The position numbers were made by a program, and so were the translations under genes. From assembly GCA_034189225.1 (NCBI GenBank), contig JAXHVL010000105.1, positions 1 to 7,206 on the forward strand: DNA of 7,206 nt, written 5' to 3'. Below, piece after piece: positions 1-6,229 of this stretch. The notes under the pieces are model-generated. The model searched no databases and was not told the DNA's origin. It saw only the letters and a list, made by a program, of their open reading frames with translations. The DNA is from JAXHTY01 sp034189225. Its GTDB lineage: Bacteria; Desulfobacterota; Desulfobacteria; Desulfobacterales; Desulfosudaceae. The number at the start of each line of letters is the position of its first letter. Positions within the stretch are counted from its first letter, which is position 1.

Positions 1-8
1 AACATTTG

Positions 9-47
9 ATATTCGGATTTGTTTCGAATTTCTAATTTCGAATTTCG
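9..47. repeat. TTCGAAT-type short tandem repeat
   Basis: Three consecutive 7-bp units, TTCGAAT, TTCTAAT and TTCGAAT, run from 23 to 43 and are followed by a partial TTCG; a related TTCGGAT lies just upstream at 12-18. The stretch is AT-rich and has no coding frame. A related but 6-bp-phased TTTCGA repeat is found at the other end of the window. I see no gene in 1-214. That stretch holds this repeat, two possible hairpins and T- and A-rich DNA. Confidence 0.6.
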
Positions 48-83
48 CGCTTTGCTCCTTACCGGCATAGCCTTTTATCGCTG

Positions 84-110
84 ACCTGGCCCAGAGGACC
101 AGGTTTTATT
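84..110 (+). terminator. Possible rightward terminator hairpin
   Basis: ACCTGG (84-89) pairs perfectly with CCAGGT (99-104) around a 9-nt loop and is followed by TTTATT. It would terminate transcription entering from the left, from a gene outside the window. The stem is only 6 bp and the T-tract is interrupted, so the call is weak. Confidence 0.3.
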
Positions 111-180
111 GACTGAATAAAAATATCTCTTTTTTTTATGGAAGACTAAAGACCTCCGCTACACAAACCGAGGTAATATC

Positions 181-199
181 CCCTGAATGGTCTTCAGGG
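181..199 (-). terminator. Hairpin just downstream of the nifS-like gene
   Basis: CCCTGAA (181-187) and TTCAGGG (193-199) form a perfect 7-bp stem around a 5-nt loop, 15 bases beyond the stop codon of the leftward nifS-like gene. The position is right for a terminator of that operon. No T-run follows on the minus strand (it reads ATATTACC), so this may instead be a 3'-end stabilising hairpin or a Rho-assisted end. Confidence 0.35.
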
Positions 200-214
200 T
201 GATACGGACCTTCG

Positions 215-1378
215 CTACTTGTTATACAACGGCGACATCTGCCGCAATGTTCCCACCACATTTTTCAGGGCCGCCAGAAAGGCCATGATATCGTCCTCGG
301 TGTTTTCAATGCCGGGAGATACCACCAAAGTCCCCTGCGCATCGGCATGATCCAGACCGATGGACATGAGCACGTGGGAGGCGCGCAATGATCCCGTGGC
401 GCAGGCCGACCGGGTGGCCACTGTAAATCCTTCATCCTCCAGCATCAGCATGAGACTCTCGCCTTCGATGTATTTGATGGATACGGAAATCAGGTTTGGC
501 AGTCCGTTCTCAGGGTCGCCGTTGATGAAATATTCATCAATATAATTGGGGAGTTCCTTTATCAGAAGCGACTGGAGATTTTTCAGGTGCGTCAGCCGCT
601 CGGCCATATTTTTTTTGGCCAGCTCCGCGGCAACACCCATGCCCACGATACCGATCAGGTTCTCCGTGCCGCCCCGCCGGTTGTGCTCCTGAACCCCGCC
701 GTCGATAATCGGCCAGATCCGGGCTCCCTTCCGGATATACAGACCGCCCGTGCCCGGAGGACCGTAATACGGATTTGCGGCAAAACTCACAAGGTCCGCA
801 CCGATGGCCTGCACGTCAAAGGGCACCACCCCCACCGAATCCACGGCATCGGTGTGCAGGATGATTTTCTTTTCTTTGGTGACTTTCGCGATTTCGGAAA
901 TGGGCTGAAGGGTCCCGATCTCATTATTGCTGTGCATGATCGACACCAGAATGGTATTGTCCTGAATGGCGTCCGCCACCTCGTCCGGATCCACCCGTCC
1001 CTTGCTGTCAACGGACACCGATGTAGCCTTGCACCCCAGCTGCATCAACCGTTTGACGCTCCGGTTTACAGCGCTGTGCTCGATGTTGGACGTCACAATG
1101 TGGTTGCCTTTTTCCGTATTGGCCCGTACAACCCCTTTTAAGGCATGGTTGACGGATTCGGTTCCGCCGGATGTAAACACGATCTCCTTCGGGGCCGCGG
1201 CATTGATCAGGTTCGCCACAGACATTCTGGCGGTTTCCAGTTTTTCCGAAGCTTTTTCCCCGGCCATGTTCTGGCTGGACGGGTTGCCCGGCACACCCTT
1301 GATAATGTCAATCATGGCTGCCTGTACTTCCGGCAGCATCTGACTGGATGAAATATGGTCCAGGTTTATCTTGCCCAT
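215..1378 (-). CDS. NifS/IscS-like class V aminotransferase-fold protein lacking the PLP lysine
   Basis: Resembles cysteine desulfurases, PLP enzymes that take sulfur from cysteine for Fe-S assembly; 387 residues is the usual family length. Conserved: TSGGTES near residue 70 (phosphate-binding loop), EH at 100-101 (ring-stacking His), NNEIG at 151-155, HTDA at 175-178, RRGGTEN at 234-240, and the active-loop Cys326 in RSACATGS. Changed: the usual SFSxHKxYGPKG reads SFAANPYYGPPG at 198-209, so the Schiff-base lysine is Pro203. The Gln after HxDA is Asp180, and the substrate Arg of SLGR is Ile357. The start at 1378 is preferred because GGAG lies 9 nt upstream; an in-frame ATG at 1393 has no ribosome site. 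It is the second gene of an operon with the scaffold gene. It may be a non-canonical desulfurase, a sulfur carrier or a partner subunit. Fold assignment is firm; desulfurase activity is uncertain. Confidence 0.85.
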   Translation of the reverse strand: MGKINLDHISSSQMLPEVQAAMIDIIKGVPGNPSSQNMAGEKASEKLETARMSVANLINAAAPKEIVFTSGGTESVNHALKGVVRANTEKGNHIVTSNIEHSAVNRSVKRLMQLGCKATSVSVDSKGRVDPDEVADAIQDNTILVSIMHSNNEIGTLQPISEIAKVTKEKKIILHTDAVDSVGVVPFDVQAIGADLVSFAANPYYGPPGTGGLYIRKGARIWPIIDGGVQEHNRRGGTENLIGIVGMGVAAELAKKNMAERLTHLKNLQSLLIKELPNYIDEYFINGDPENGLPNLISVSIKYIEGESLMLMLEDEGFTVATRSACATGSLRASHVLMSIGLDHADAQGTLVVSPGIENTEDDIMAFLAALKNVVGTLRQMSPLYNK

Positions 1379-1422
1379 GGATCGCTTCTCCATTTATTTT
1401 TCGATTATTGAATTTTCCGCAC

Positions 1423-1453
1423 AAAAATCCCCGTCAGCAGCGGCTGAAAGGGG
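1423..1453 (-). terminator. Possible intercistronic terminator/attenuator
   Basis: Between the scaffold and nifS-like genes, CCCC (1429-1432) pairs with GGGG (1450-1453) and CAGC (1435-1438) with GCTG (1443-1446), with a small asymmetric internal loop and a 4-nt apical loop. On the minus strand the hairpin is followed directly by ATTTTTG. It could reduce nifS-like expression relative to the scaffold gene. The stem is interrupted, so confidence is modest. Confidence 0.35.
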
Positions 1454-1486
1454 CTTGAAACAAACAGACAGGATGAAAAAATCAGA

Positions 1487-1546
1487 TCGTCAGTACGCAT
1501 CTCATCAGTGCACGTCTCATCAGTGTGCATCTCATCAGTGTGCGTC
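1487..1546 (-). repeat. 15-bp tandem repeat covering the scaffold stop codon
   Basis: Four adjoining 15-bp units occupy 1532-1546, 1517-1531, 1502-1516 and 1487-1501. On the minus strand the first three read GAYGYRCACTGATGA with one or two differences each, and the fourth is more diverged. The first unit encodes the last residues of the scaffold protein (Asp-Ala-His) and its TGA TGA double stop. The others repeat Asp-(Ala/Val)-His-stop-stop in the same frame beyond the gene end. Replication slippage at the gene terminus is the simplest origin. Confidence 0.85.
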
Positions 1547-2056
1547 TTCCTCGATATCCGAGAGACACGCATTGCAGAAGGATGCCTGTTCTCCGAGTTC
1601 CGCATCGCAATAAGGGCAGTAGCATTTGCCGTCTTCGTGCACATGCTCGTGCTGTTCCTTGCGCTTGAGTTCGGCGGGGGGTTTGCCGGCCTTACGATCT
1701 TCATAATCCTTGATGGCAAGCTGAAGCGCGTCCGCACCCAGGTTGGAGCAATGAAGCTTGTTCTTGGGCAGTCCTTCCAGGGCTTCGGCCACGTCCTTAT
1801 TGGTGATTTTCTTGGCTTCTTCGATGGTCTTGCCCATGGCGATCTCGGTGAGCATGCTGGACACCGCGATGGCCGATCCGCACCCGAAAGTCTGAAACTT
1901 GATATCGCTGATCTTCTCGTCCGCCACCTTGATATAAATGGTCATCATATCGCCGCAGATGGGATTGCCCACTTCACCAAGGCCGTCGGCATCCTCGATT
2001 GTCCCCACGTTCCGTGGATTTCGGAAGTGATCCATAACCGTTTGTGAATACAACAT
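1535..2056 (-). CDS. IscU/NifU-type Fe-S scaffold with C-terminal zinc ribbon
   Basis: Scaffold on which [2Fe-2S] or [4Fe-4S] clusters are built in the cytoplasm before transfer to apoproteins. The N-terminal ~120 residues are a complete IscU domain. Cluster ligands are visible: Cys34 and Asp36 in GNPICGD, Cys59 in FGCGSA, Cys103 in LHCSNL. The HscA-recognition motif LPPVK is LPKNK here, which suggests no HscA/HscB dependence. After a basic, His-rich linker (about 121-143) comes a short ribbon: Cys145, Cys147, Cys150 and Cys161, Cys164 (CPYC...CNAC), probably binding zinc. This tail is absent from classical IscU and differs from the ferredoxin and Nfu domains of full-length NifU. The start at 2056 has a strong AGGAGA site 6-7 nt upstream; an in-frame ATG at 2107 falls inside the operator palindrome, so I rejected it. 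It is the first gene of the leftward operon; 173 residues. Confidence 0.9.
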   Translation of the reverse strand: MLYSQTVMDHFRNPRNVGTIEDADGLGEVGNPICGDMMTIYIKVADEKISDIKFQTFGCGSAIAVSSMLTEIAMGKTIEEAKKITNKDVAEALEGLPKNKLHCSNLGADALQLAIKDYEDRKAGKPPAELKRKEQHEHVHEDGKCYCPYCDAELGEQASFCNACLSDIEEDAH

Positions 2057-2089
2057 AGCCTTCTCCTGATATTCTTCTGCATTTTTCTG

Positions 2090-2120
2090 TTGACACTCGT
2101 ATACCACTTTGTGGTATTTA
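2090..2120 (+). promoter_or_regulatory. Possible promoter for the HTH gene
   Basis: A perfect TTGACA lies at 2090-2095; the best -10 is TATTTA at 2115-2120, with a long 19-nt spacer. The two TTGACA boxes of the region face each other across the palindrome. The weak -10 fits a gene that is poorly expressed or needs activation. Confidence 0.35.
2101..2117. promoter_or_regulatory. Perfect 7-3-7 palindromic operator
   Basis: ATACCAC-TTT-GTGGTAT is a perfect inverted repeat in the divergent intergenic region. It would cover the start point of the leftward promoter and the spacer and -10 edge of the rightward one, so one bound dimer could block both. The ATAC...GTAT ends resemble sites of Rrf2-family (IscR-like) regulators, but no such regulator is in the window. 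The adjacent HTH protein is the other candidate. Binding is inferred. Confidence 0.6.
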
Positions 2121-2149
2121 ATATGTGCTACTTAATCATACATTGTCAA
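2120..2149 (-). promoter_or_regulatory. Sigma70-type promoter for the scaffold/nifS-like operon
   Basis: On the minus strand a perfect TTGACA (-35, at 2149-2144) is followed after 18 nt by CATATT (-10, at 2125-2120, 4 of 6 matches). Transcription would start near 2112, inside the palindrome, giving a leader of about 55 nt to the ATG at 2056. Confidence 0.55.
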
Positions 2150-2180
2150 GCAAAAACTACAAGAAAAATCGGGCAAGAAT

Positions 2181-2555
2181 TTGAAAATTGAAGAATTCAC
2201 ATCATTTCGAAAACAGCTGGGGAAAACCCAGAAACAGATGGCCCGGCTGCTGGGCATCTCGATCAAAGCCGTTCACAGCTACGAGCAGGGATGGCGCTCC
2301 GTCCCCGACCATATTGAAAGACAGATGCTTCTTTTGATGGTTCAGGCCCGGAAACCGGAAAGACGACAAGGACCCTGTTGGGAAATTTTCCGTTGCCCGC
2401 CCGAACGGCGGAGCCGTTGCCCGGCATGGGAATTTCAGGCGGGAGAATTATGCTGGTTTATCAACGGCACCATCTGCAACGGCGACGCCAAACCGAGCTG
2501 GAAAGAAAAAATGCGCCTTTGCCGATCCTGCGATATACTGGCGGGACTATTGTGA
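2181..2555 (+). CDS. XRE-type HTH protein with cysteine-rich two-CW tail
   Basis: A 124-residue likely transcription factor. Residues about 5-55 form a Cro/C1-type helix-turn-helix (GKTQKQMARLLGISIKAVHS at 14-33, then a YEQGWR turn). Residues 66-117 hold seven cysteines (66, 72, 80, 91, 99, 114, 117) with two Cys-Trp pairs (66-67, 91-92) and a final CRSC. This is the two-CW arrangement I recall from small proteins of Desulfobacterota and similar anaerobes. Such a tail could bind a metal or an Fe-S cluster. No ATG is available and the frame is closed upstream at 2133, so a TTG start at 2181 with a poor ribosome site is the best choice, which suggests low translation. It is transcribed divergently from the Fe-S scaffold operon and shares its promoter region. 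Control of that operon, and of itself, is inferred from position only. Confidence 0.75.
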   Translation: MKIEEFTSFRKQLGKTQKQMARLLGISIKAVHSYEQGWRSVPDHIERQMLLLMVQARKPERRQGPCWEIFRCPPERRSRCPAWEFQAGELCWFINGTICNGDAKPSWKEKMRLCRSCDILAGLL

Positions 2556-2564
2556 AACAGAGCT

Positions 2565-2634
2565 CACGAATGGTCACAGAATCCCGCACGGACGCGTGGA
2601 CCTCCTTATTCGTGTCAATTCGTGCAGATTCGTG
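2565..2634. repeat. ATTCGTG units in 10-bp phase with one inverted copy
   Basis: ATTCGTG occurs at 2608-2614, 2618-2624 and 2628-2634, exactly 10 bp apart, separated by TCA and CAG. The reverse complement CACGAAT lies at 2565-2571, so a weak hairpin with a long loop is possible. The repeat fills most of the 108-bp gap between the HTH gene and metY. Similar ATTCGTG series are, from memory, scattered between genes in many bacterial genomes with no settled function. Confidence 0.65.
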
Positions 2635-2663
2635 GGCGGATATAACCCTACCGGAGAAATCAA

Positions 2664-3920
2664 ATGGCCGACAAATCAACCTACCAATTCGACACCCGGG
2701 TGATTCACGAGGGCCAGTTACCCGATGAATGGGCCGGGGCGACCCTGCCGCCCATATACCAATCGGCTTCCCACCGGCATGATACGGCGGAACACCTGAG
2801 CAATGCCTTTACCGGCGCCAACAGCGATCCCATCTATATGCGCCTTTCCAATCCCACCAACCAGGTGCTGGAAAACAAGATCGCCGCCCTGGAAAAAGGC
2901 GCCGGCGCGGTGGCCATGGCCTCCGGAATGGCCGCGGTGGCGAACACCTGCATGGCGATGCTGCGTTCGGGCGATACCTTTGTCGCCTCAAACTCGCTGT
3001 TCATGTCCACTTACGTCCTTTTCACGAATATCTTCAAAAAATACGGTATTGCGCCCAAACTGGCAGACCCCCAGGATATCGCCGCCCTGGAAGGGGCCAT
3101 CGACGCCAATACCCGGTTCATCTATATCGAAACCATTGGCAACCCGAAGATGGATATTCCGAATATCGGCGCCATCGCAGCCCTGGCGCATGACCACGGC
3201 ATTCCCCTGATTGTTGACAACACCATGGCCACGCCATTTCTGTGCCGGCCCCTTACCCTGGGGGCCGATGCGGTAATTCACTCCACCACCAAGTACCTGA
3301 GCGGCCATGGCGCAGCCACCGGGGGCATCGTGATTGACGGCGGAACATTCAGCTGGCCGGAAGACCGGTTCCCGGATTTCGAGCCATTTATCAAACGCAA
3401 GGGAAAACTGGCCCTGCTGGACAAAATCTGGCGGGAACACCACATCAATTTCGGCACCACCCAGGCCCCTTTTCATGCTTATTTGACCATGATCGGGATG
3501 GACACCCTGGCCCTTCGCATGGAACGGCATATGGAAAATGCCATGACGGTGGCCGATTTTCTTAGCCGCCAGCCTGAAGTGACCTGCGTCAATTATCCGG
3601 GTATGGACGGCCATCCCTCCCATGACACTGCGGAACAGCAGTTTAACGGAAAGGGGTTCGGCGGCATGCTGACCTTCAGCCTTGACAATCAGACGGCATG
3701 CTTTAATTTTATCAAAAACCTGAACCTGATATACCACCTGGCCAACCTGGGAGACTGCAAGACCCTGGCAATCCACCCGTATTCTTCCCAGTATGCCGCA
3801 TTTGACGATGAGACCAGGCGGTCGCTGTCCATTTTTCCGGAGATGATCCGCCTGTCCGTGGGCATAGAGGCGGCGGATGACATCTGCGCCGACATGCGGC
3901 AGGCGTTGAACAAATCATGA
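2664..3920 (+). CDS. metY: O-acetylhomoserine sulfhydrylase (aminocarboxypropyltransferase)
   Basis: PLP enzyme of the Cys/Met-metabolism (gamma family) fold. It would combine O-acetylhomoserine with sulfide to give homocysteine, the direct sulfhydrylation route to methionine, in the cytoplasm. Visible motifs: YMRLSNPT at 58-65 (PLP-phosphate Tyr and Arg contributed across the dimer), ASGMAA at 86-91, Asp185 in VDNTMATP (pyridine nitrogen), Schiff-base Lys210 in HSTTKYLSGH, and the carboxylate-binding RLSVGIE at 396-402. The length (418) is typical of MetY and longer than cystathionine gamma-synthase or MetZ. The ATG at 2664 has GGAG 7 nt upstream. Its stop overlaps the metX start (ATGA), implying coupled translation, and the MetX partner supports O-acetylhomoserine as substrate. 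A related trans-sulfuration activity cannot be fully excluded by sequence. Confidence 0.93.
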   Translation: MADKSTYQFDTRVIHEGQLPDEWAGATLPPIYQSASHRHDTAEHLSNAFTGANSDPIYMRLSNPTNQVLENKIAALEKGAGAVAMASGMAAVANTCMAMLRSGDTFVASNSLFMSTYVLFTNIFKKYGIAPKLADPQDIAALEGAIDANTRFIYIETIGNPKMDIPNIGAIAALAHDHGIPLIVDNTMATPFLCRPLTLGADAVIHSTTKYLSGHGAATGGIVIDGGTFSWPEDRFPDFEPFIKRKGKLALLDKIWREHHINFGTTQAPFHAYLTMIGMDTLALRMERHMENAMTVADFLSRQPEVTCVNYPGMDGHPSHDTAEQQFNGKGFGGMLTFSLDNQTACFNFIKNLNLIYHLANLGDCKTLAIHPYSSQYAAFDDETRRSLSIFPEMIRLSVGIEAADDICADMRQALNKS

Positions 3921-5083
3921 GCGAATACACCGAACATGACAAGACAGGCGCATCCGTGGGGGTTGTGGAAAGAAAGCATTACACCTTTGCGGACACGCCC
4001 GATGAAATGGTACTGGAAAGCGGGCGCCGGCTGGGGCCGGTGACCATCGCATATGAGACCTGCGGTACGCTGAATGCTGACAAGAGCAACGCCGTTCTGA
4101 TACTGCACGCCCTGACCGGTGACGCCCATGTGGCCGGGTATCACGGCCCGGACGACGATAAACCGGGATGGTGGGAAAACATGGTGGGTCCCGGCAAAGG
4201 CATTGATACCAGCAAGTACTTTGTTGTCTGTTCCAACATTCTGGGCAGCTGCATGGGCACCACCGGTCCGGCCTCCATCAATCCGGCCACCGGTCAGCCG
4301 TACAGGCTGGAATTCCCGGTTATCACCATCGGCGATATGGTCAAAGCACAGAAAGCATTAATGGATCATCTGGGCATCAAAAAAATTCTGGCAGTGGTGG
4401 GCGGTTCCGTGGGGGGCATGCAGGTGCTGGAATGGTGCGTCCGGTATCCGGAAATGGTGATCTCCGCCATTCCGCTTGCCACCACCACCAAACATTCGGC
4501 CCTTGCCATCGCTTTCAACGAAGTGGCCCGCCAGGCCATCATGGCCGACCCCAACTGGAACAACGGCGATTACTACGATGGACAAAAGCCGGACCTTGGG
4601 CTGGCGGTGGCCCGCATGATCGGCCATATCACCTACCTGTCCGACGAATCCATGCGCATGAAATTCGGCCGCCGCCTTCAGGACAAAACCGATCTGTCCT
4701 TCGATTTCGGCGGCGACTTCCAGGTGGAAAGCTATCTTCGCCATCAGGGCAGTAAGTTTGTGGAACGGTTCGACGCCAACGCATTTTTGTTCATCACCAA
4801 GGCCGCCGATTATTACGACCTGGAAAAACAGCACGGCAACGGCTCTGCGGTGAGGGCCTTCTCCAAATCAACCGCACGTTTCCTGCTGATATCGTTCACC
4901 TCGGACTGGCTGTACCCCACCTACCAGTCCAAGGCAATGGTCAAGGCGATGAAGAAAAACACATTGGATGTGAGCTTCTGTGAAATCGAGGCGGAATACG
5001 GCCATGACGCATTTCTCCTGCCCAGCGACCGGCTCACATCTCTTATCAGAGGATTTCTGGAAAGTGTCTGTCAATCACTATAA
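3917..5083 (+). CDS. metX: Homoserine O-acetyltransferase
   Basis: Alpha/beta-hydrolase-fold acyltransferase that moves an acetyl group from acetyl-CoA to homoserine, committing it to methionine. The catalytic triad is visible: Ser164 in the nucleophile elbow GGSVGGMQVLEW, Asp330 in SDWLYP, and His363 in YGHDAFLL. Other family hallmarks are HALTGDAH near 64-71, GPGKGIDTSKYFV near 91-103 and GTTGPASINP at 114-123. At 388 residues it is full length. The start overlaps the metY stop by four bases. Some MetX proteins use succinyl-CoA instead; pairing with a MetY-type sulfhydrylase favours acetyl, but that is inference. Followed closely by metW, as in many proteobacterial metXW operons. Confidence 0.93.
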   Translation: MSEYTEHDKTGASVGVVERKHYTFADTPDEMVLESGRRLGPVTIAYETCGTLNADKSNAVLILHALTGDAHVAGYHGPDDDKPGWWENMVGPGKGIDTSKYFVVCSNILGSCMGTTGPASINPATGQPYRLEFPVITIGDMVKAQKALMDHLGIKKILAVVGGSVGGMQVLEWCVRYPEMVISAIPLATTTKHSALAIAFNEVARQAIMADPNWNNGDYYDGQKPDLGLAVARMIGHITYLSDESMRMKFGRRLQDKTDLSFDFGGDFQVESYLRHQGSKFVERFDANAFLFITKAADYYDLEKQHGNGSAVRAFSKSTARFLLISFTSDWLYPTYQSKAMVKAMKKNTLDVSFCEIEAEYGHDAFLLPSDRLTSLIRGFLESVCQSL

Positions 5084-5093
5084 TACCGAGGTG

Positions 5094-5702
5094 ATGCGGT
5101 TTGATCTGCGGATCATCGCATCATGGATAACGCCCGGCGCCACGGTTCTCGGACTGGGATGCGGCGAAGGCGACCTGCTGCTGCATCTCAAACAGAACAA
5201 GCAGGTAAAAGAAACGGGCATCGAGATCGTGGAATCCCGGGTGGCCGGGTGCATTAAAAAAGGGCTATCCGTGCTTCAGGGCGATATCAATGAAGAGATT
5301 CTTGACTATCCGGACGATGCCTTTGACTATGTCATTCTAAGCCAGACCCTTCAGCAGGTGTATGAACCATCCCGTCTGATTCACGACATGCTGCGTATCG
5401 GAAAACAGGTTATTGTCAGTTTTCCCAATTTCGGCCACTGGCGGGTCCGGGCCCAGGTATTGTTAACGGGCCGGACACCCGTCACTAGGGAACTTCCCTA
5501 CGCATGGTACGACACCCCCAATATCCGGGTGCTCAGCATCAAGGATTTCAGGGATTTCGTTAAAAAAATGGCTTTCCATATCGAAAAATCGGTGGCCATA
5601 TCACCCGGCAAAAAGCAGGAAAGCGGAAAGATCGTCACGATCATGCCGAACCTGTTAGCCACTTACGGCATCTTTCAGCTTGGAAAGGACAGCGGATCAT
5701 GA
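5094..5702 (+). CDS. metW: MetW, methyltransferase-like partner of MetX
   Basis: Small class I SAM-methyltransferase-fold protein found with MetX in proteobacteria and associated with homoserine acetylation and methionine synthesis; its biochemical role is less settled than its genomic association. SAM-binding motif I VLGLGCGEGDLL at 18-29, the acidic strand end GIEI at 42-45, DYVILSQTLQQVYEP at 78-92, FPNFGHWR at 110-117 and LPYAWYDTPNI at 134-144 are all standard MetW blocks. Length is 202 residues. The ATG at 5094 is chosen because MRFDLRII matches the usual MetW N-terminus, 11 bases after the metX stop. A GTG at 5064 (212 residues, with an AGAGG site about 11 nt upstream) is a credible alternative overlapping metX. 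The stop overlaps the MOSC gene start (ATGA). Confidence 0.9.
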   Translation: MRFDLRIIASWITPGATVLGLGCGEGDLLLHLKQNKQVKETGIEIVESRVAGCIKKGLSVLQGDINEEILDYPDDAFDYVILSQTLQQVYEPSRLIHDMLRIGKQVIVSFPNFGHWRVRAQVLLTGRTPVTRELPYAWYDTPNIRVLSIKDFRDFVKKMAFHIEKSVAISPGKKQESGKIVTIMPNLLATYGIFQLGKDSGS

Positions 5703-6229
5703 CTATCGATATGAAAATCGTATCCATTGCCATCAGCAAACATAAAGGAACGCGTAAACAGCAGGTTGAAGCAGCGGAACTGGTTGAGAACCAAGGCCTG
5801 GAAAAAGATGCCCATGCCGGCGGATGGCACCGGCAGGTCAGTTTTCTCGCCTCTGAACAGATCGATGGTGCCAGGGCGCAGGGACTGGACGTGACATTCG
5901 GGGATTTTGCGGAAAATATCGCCACCACGGGCGTGGACTGGAAGACCGTCCCCGTGGGCACCCGGGTGGAGCTCGGCGACACCGCGGTCGTGGAAATCAC
6001 CCAGATAGGCAAAACCTGTCACAACAAATGCGCCATCTATTACCAGGCCGGCGACTGCATCATGCCCCGGGAAGGGGTGTTCGCCCGGGTTATCCGGGGG
6101 GGACGGATCGAATGCGGCGATACGATTACCCTGCAACGATTCCCTGTGCCCCAAAATGGCCCGGATCAATCTCAGCAATCTGTTGGCCGTACTGGAAAAG
6201 CCCGGCCGGTTGAACATGGTAACGGTTAA
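5699..6229 (+). CDS. MOSC-domain protein with altered C-terminus
   Basis: MOSC domains are beta-rich sulfur-carrier modules related to the molybdenum-cofactor sulfurase C-terminus; stand-alone members are mostly uncharacterised. Recognisable blocks: GLEKDAHAGGWHRQVSFL at 33-50, FGDFAENI at 67-74, and the presumed active Cys107 within IGKTCHNKC, followed by GDCIMPREGVFARV. The domain ends naturally at GDTITL (140-145). The last ~31 residues are Gln/Gly/Pro-rich with no family resemblance, because this frame runs out of phase through a nadA-like remnant before reaching a stop. The start at 5699 has a good GGAAAGGA site 9 nt upstream and overlaps the metW stop, so it is translated with the methionine operon. 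A sulfur-transfer job within that operon is possible but unproven. Confidence 0.85.
   Translation: MTIDMKIVSIAISKHKGTRKQQVEAAELVENQGLEKDAHAGGWHRQVSFLASEQIDGARAQGLDVTFGDFAENIATTGVDWKTVPVGTRVELGDTAVVEITQIGKTCHNKCAIYYQAGDCIMPREGVFARVIRGGRIECGDTITLQRFPVPQNGPDQSQQSVGRTGKARPVEHGNG

Noticed and set aside
587..1141. 184-codon rightward open frame opposite the nifS-like gene
   Set aside because: No domain or credible ribosome site; the opposite strand holds the well-conserved family motifs.
1487..1546. Tandem repeat as a CRISPR array
   Set aside because: Units are 15 bp, directly adjoining with no spacers, and overlap a gene end.
2641..2646. TATAAC as a -10 box for metY
   Set aside because: Good hexamer, but the implied start falls at the ribosome site and no -35 lies at the right distance.
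2556..2663. SAM-type riboswitch ahead of metY
   Set aside because: The leader is only 108 nt, made largely of ATTCGTG repeats, with no recognisable SAM-riboswitch core and no terminator hairpin.
2988..3776. 262-codon open frame antisense to metY
   Set aside because: It lies wholly opposite a strongly conserved metY, has no recognisable domain, and is typical of GC-rich antisense open frames.
4980..5093. N-terminal extension of MetW from an ATG at 4980
   Set aside because: The extra 38 residues overlap the metX catalytic-His region out of frame and resemble no MetW sequence.
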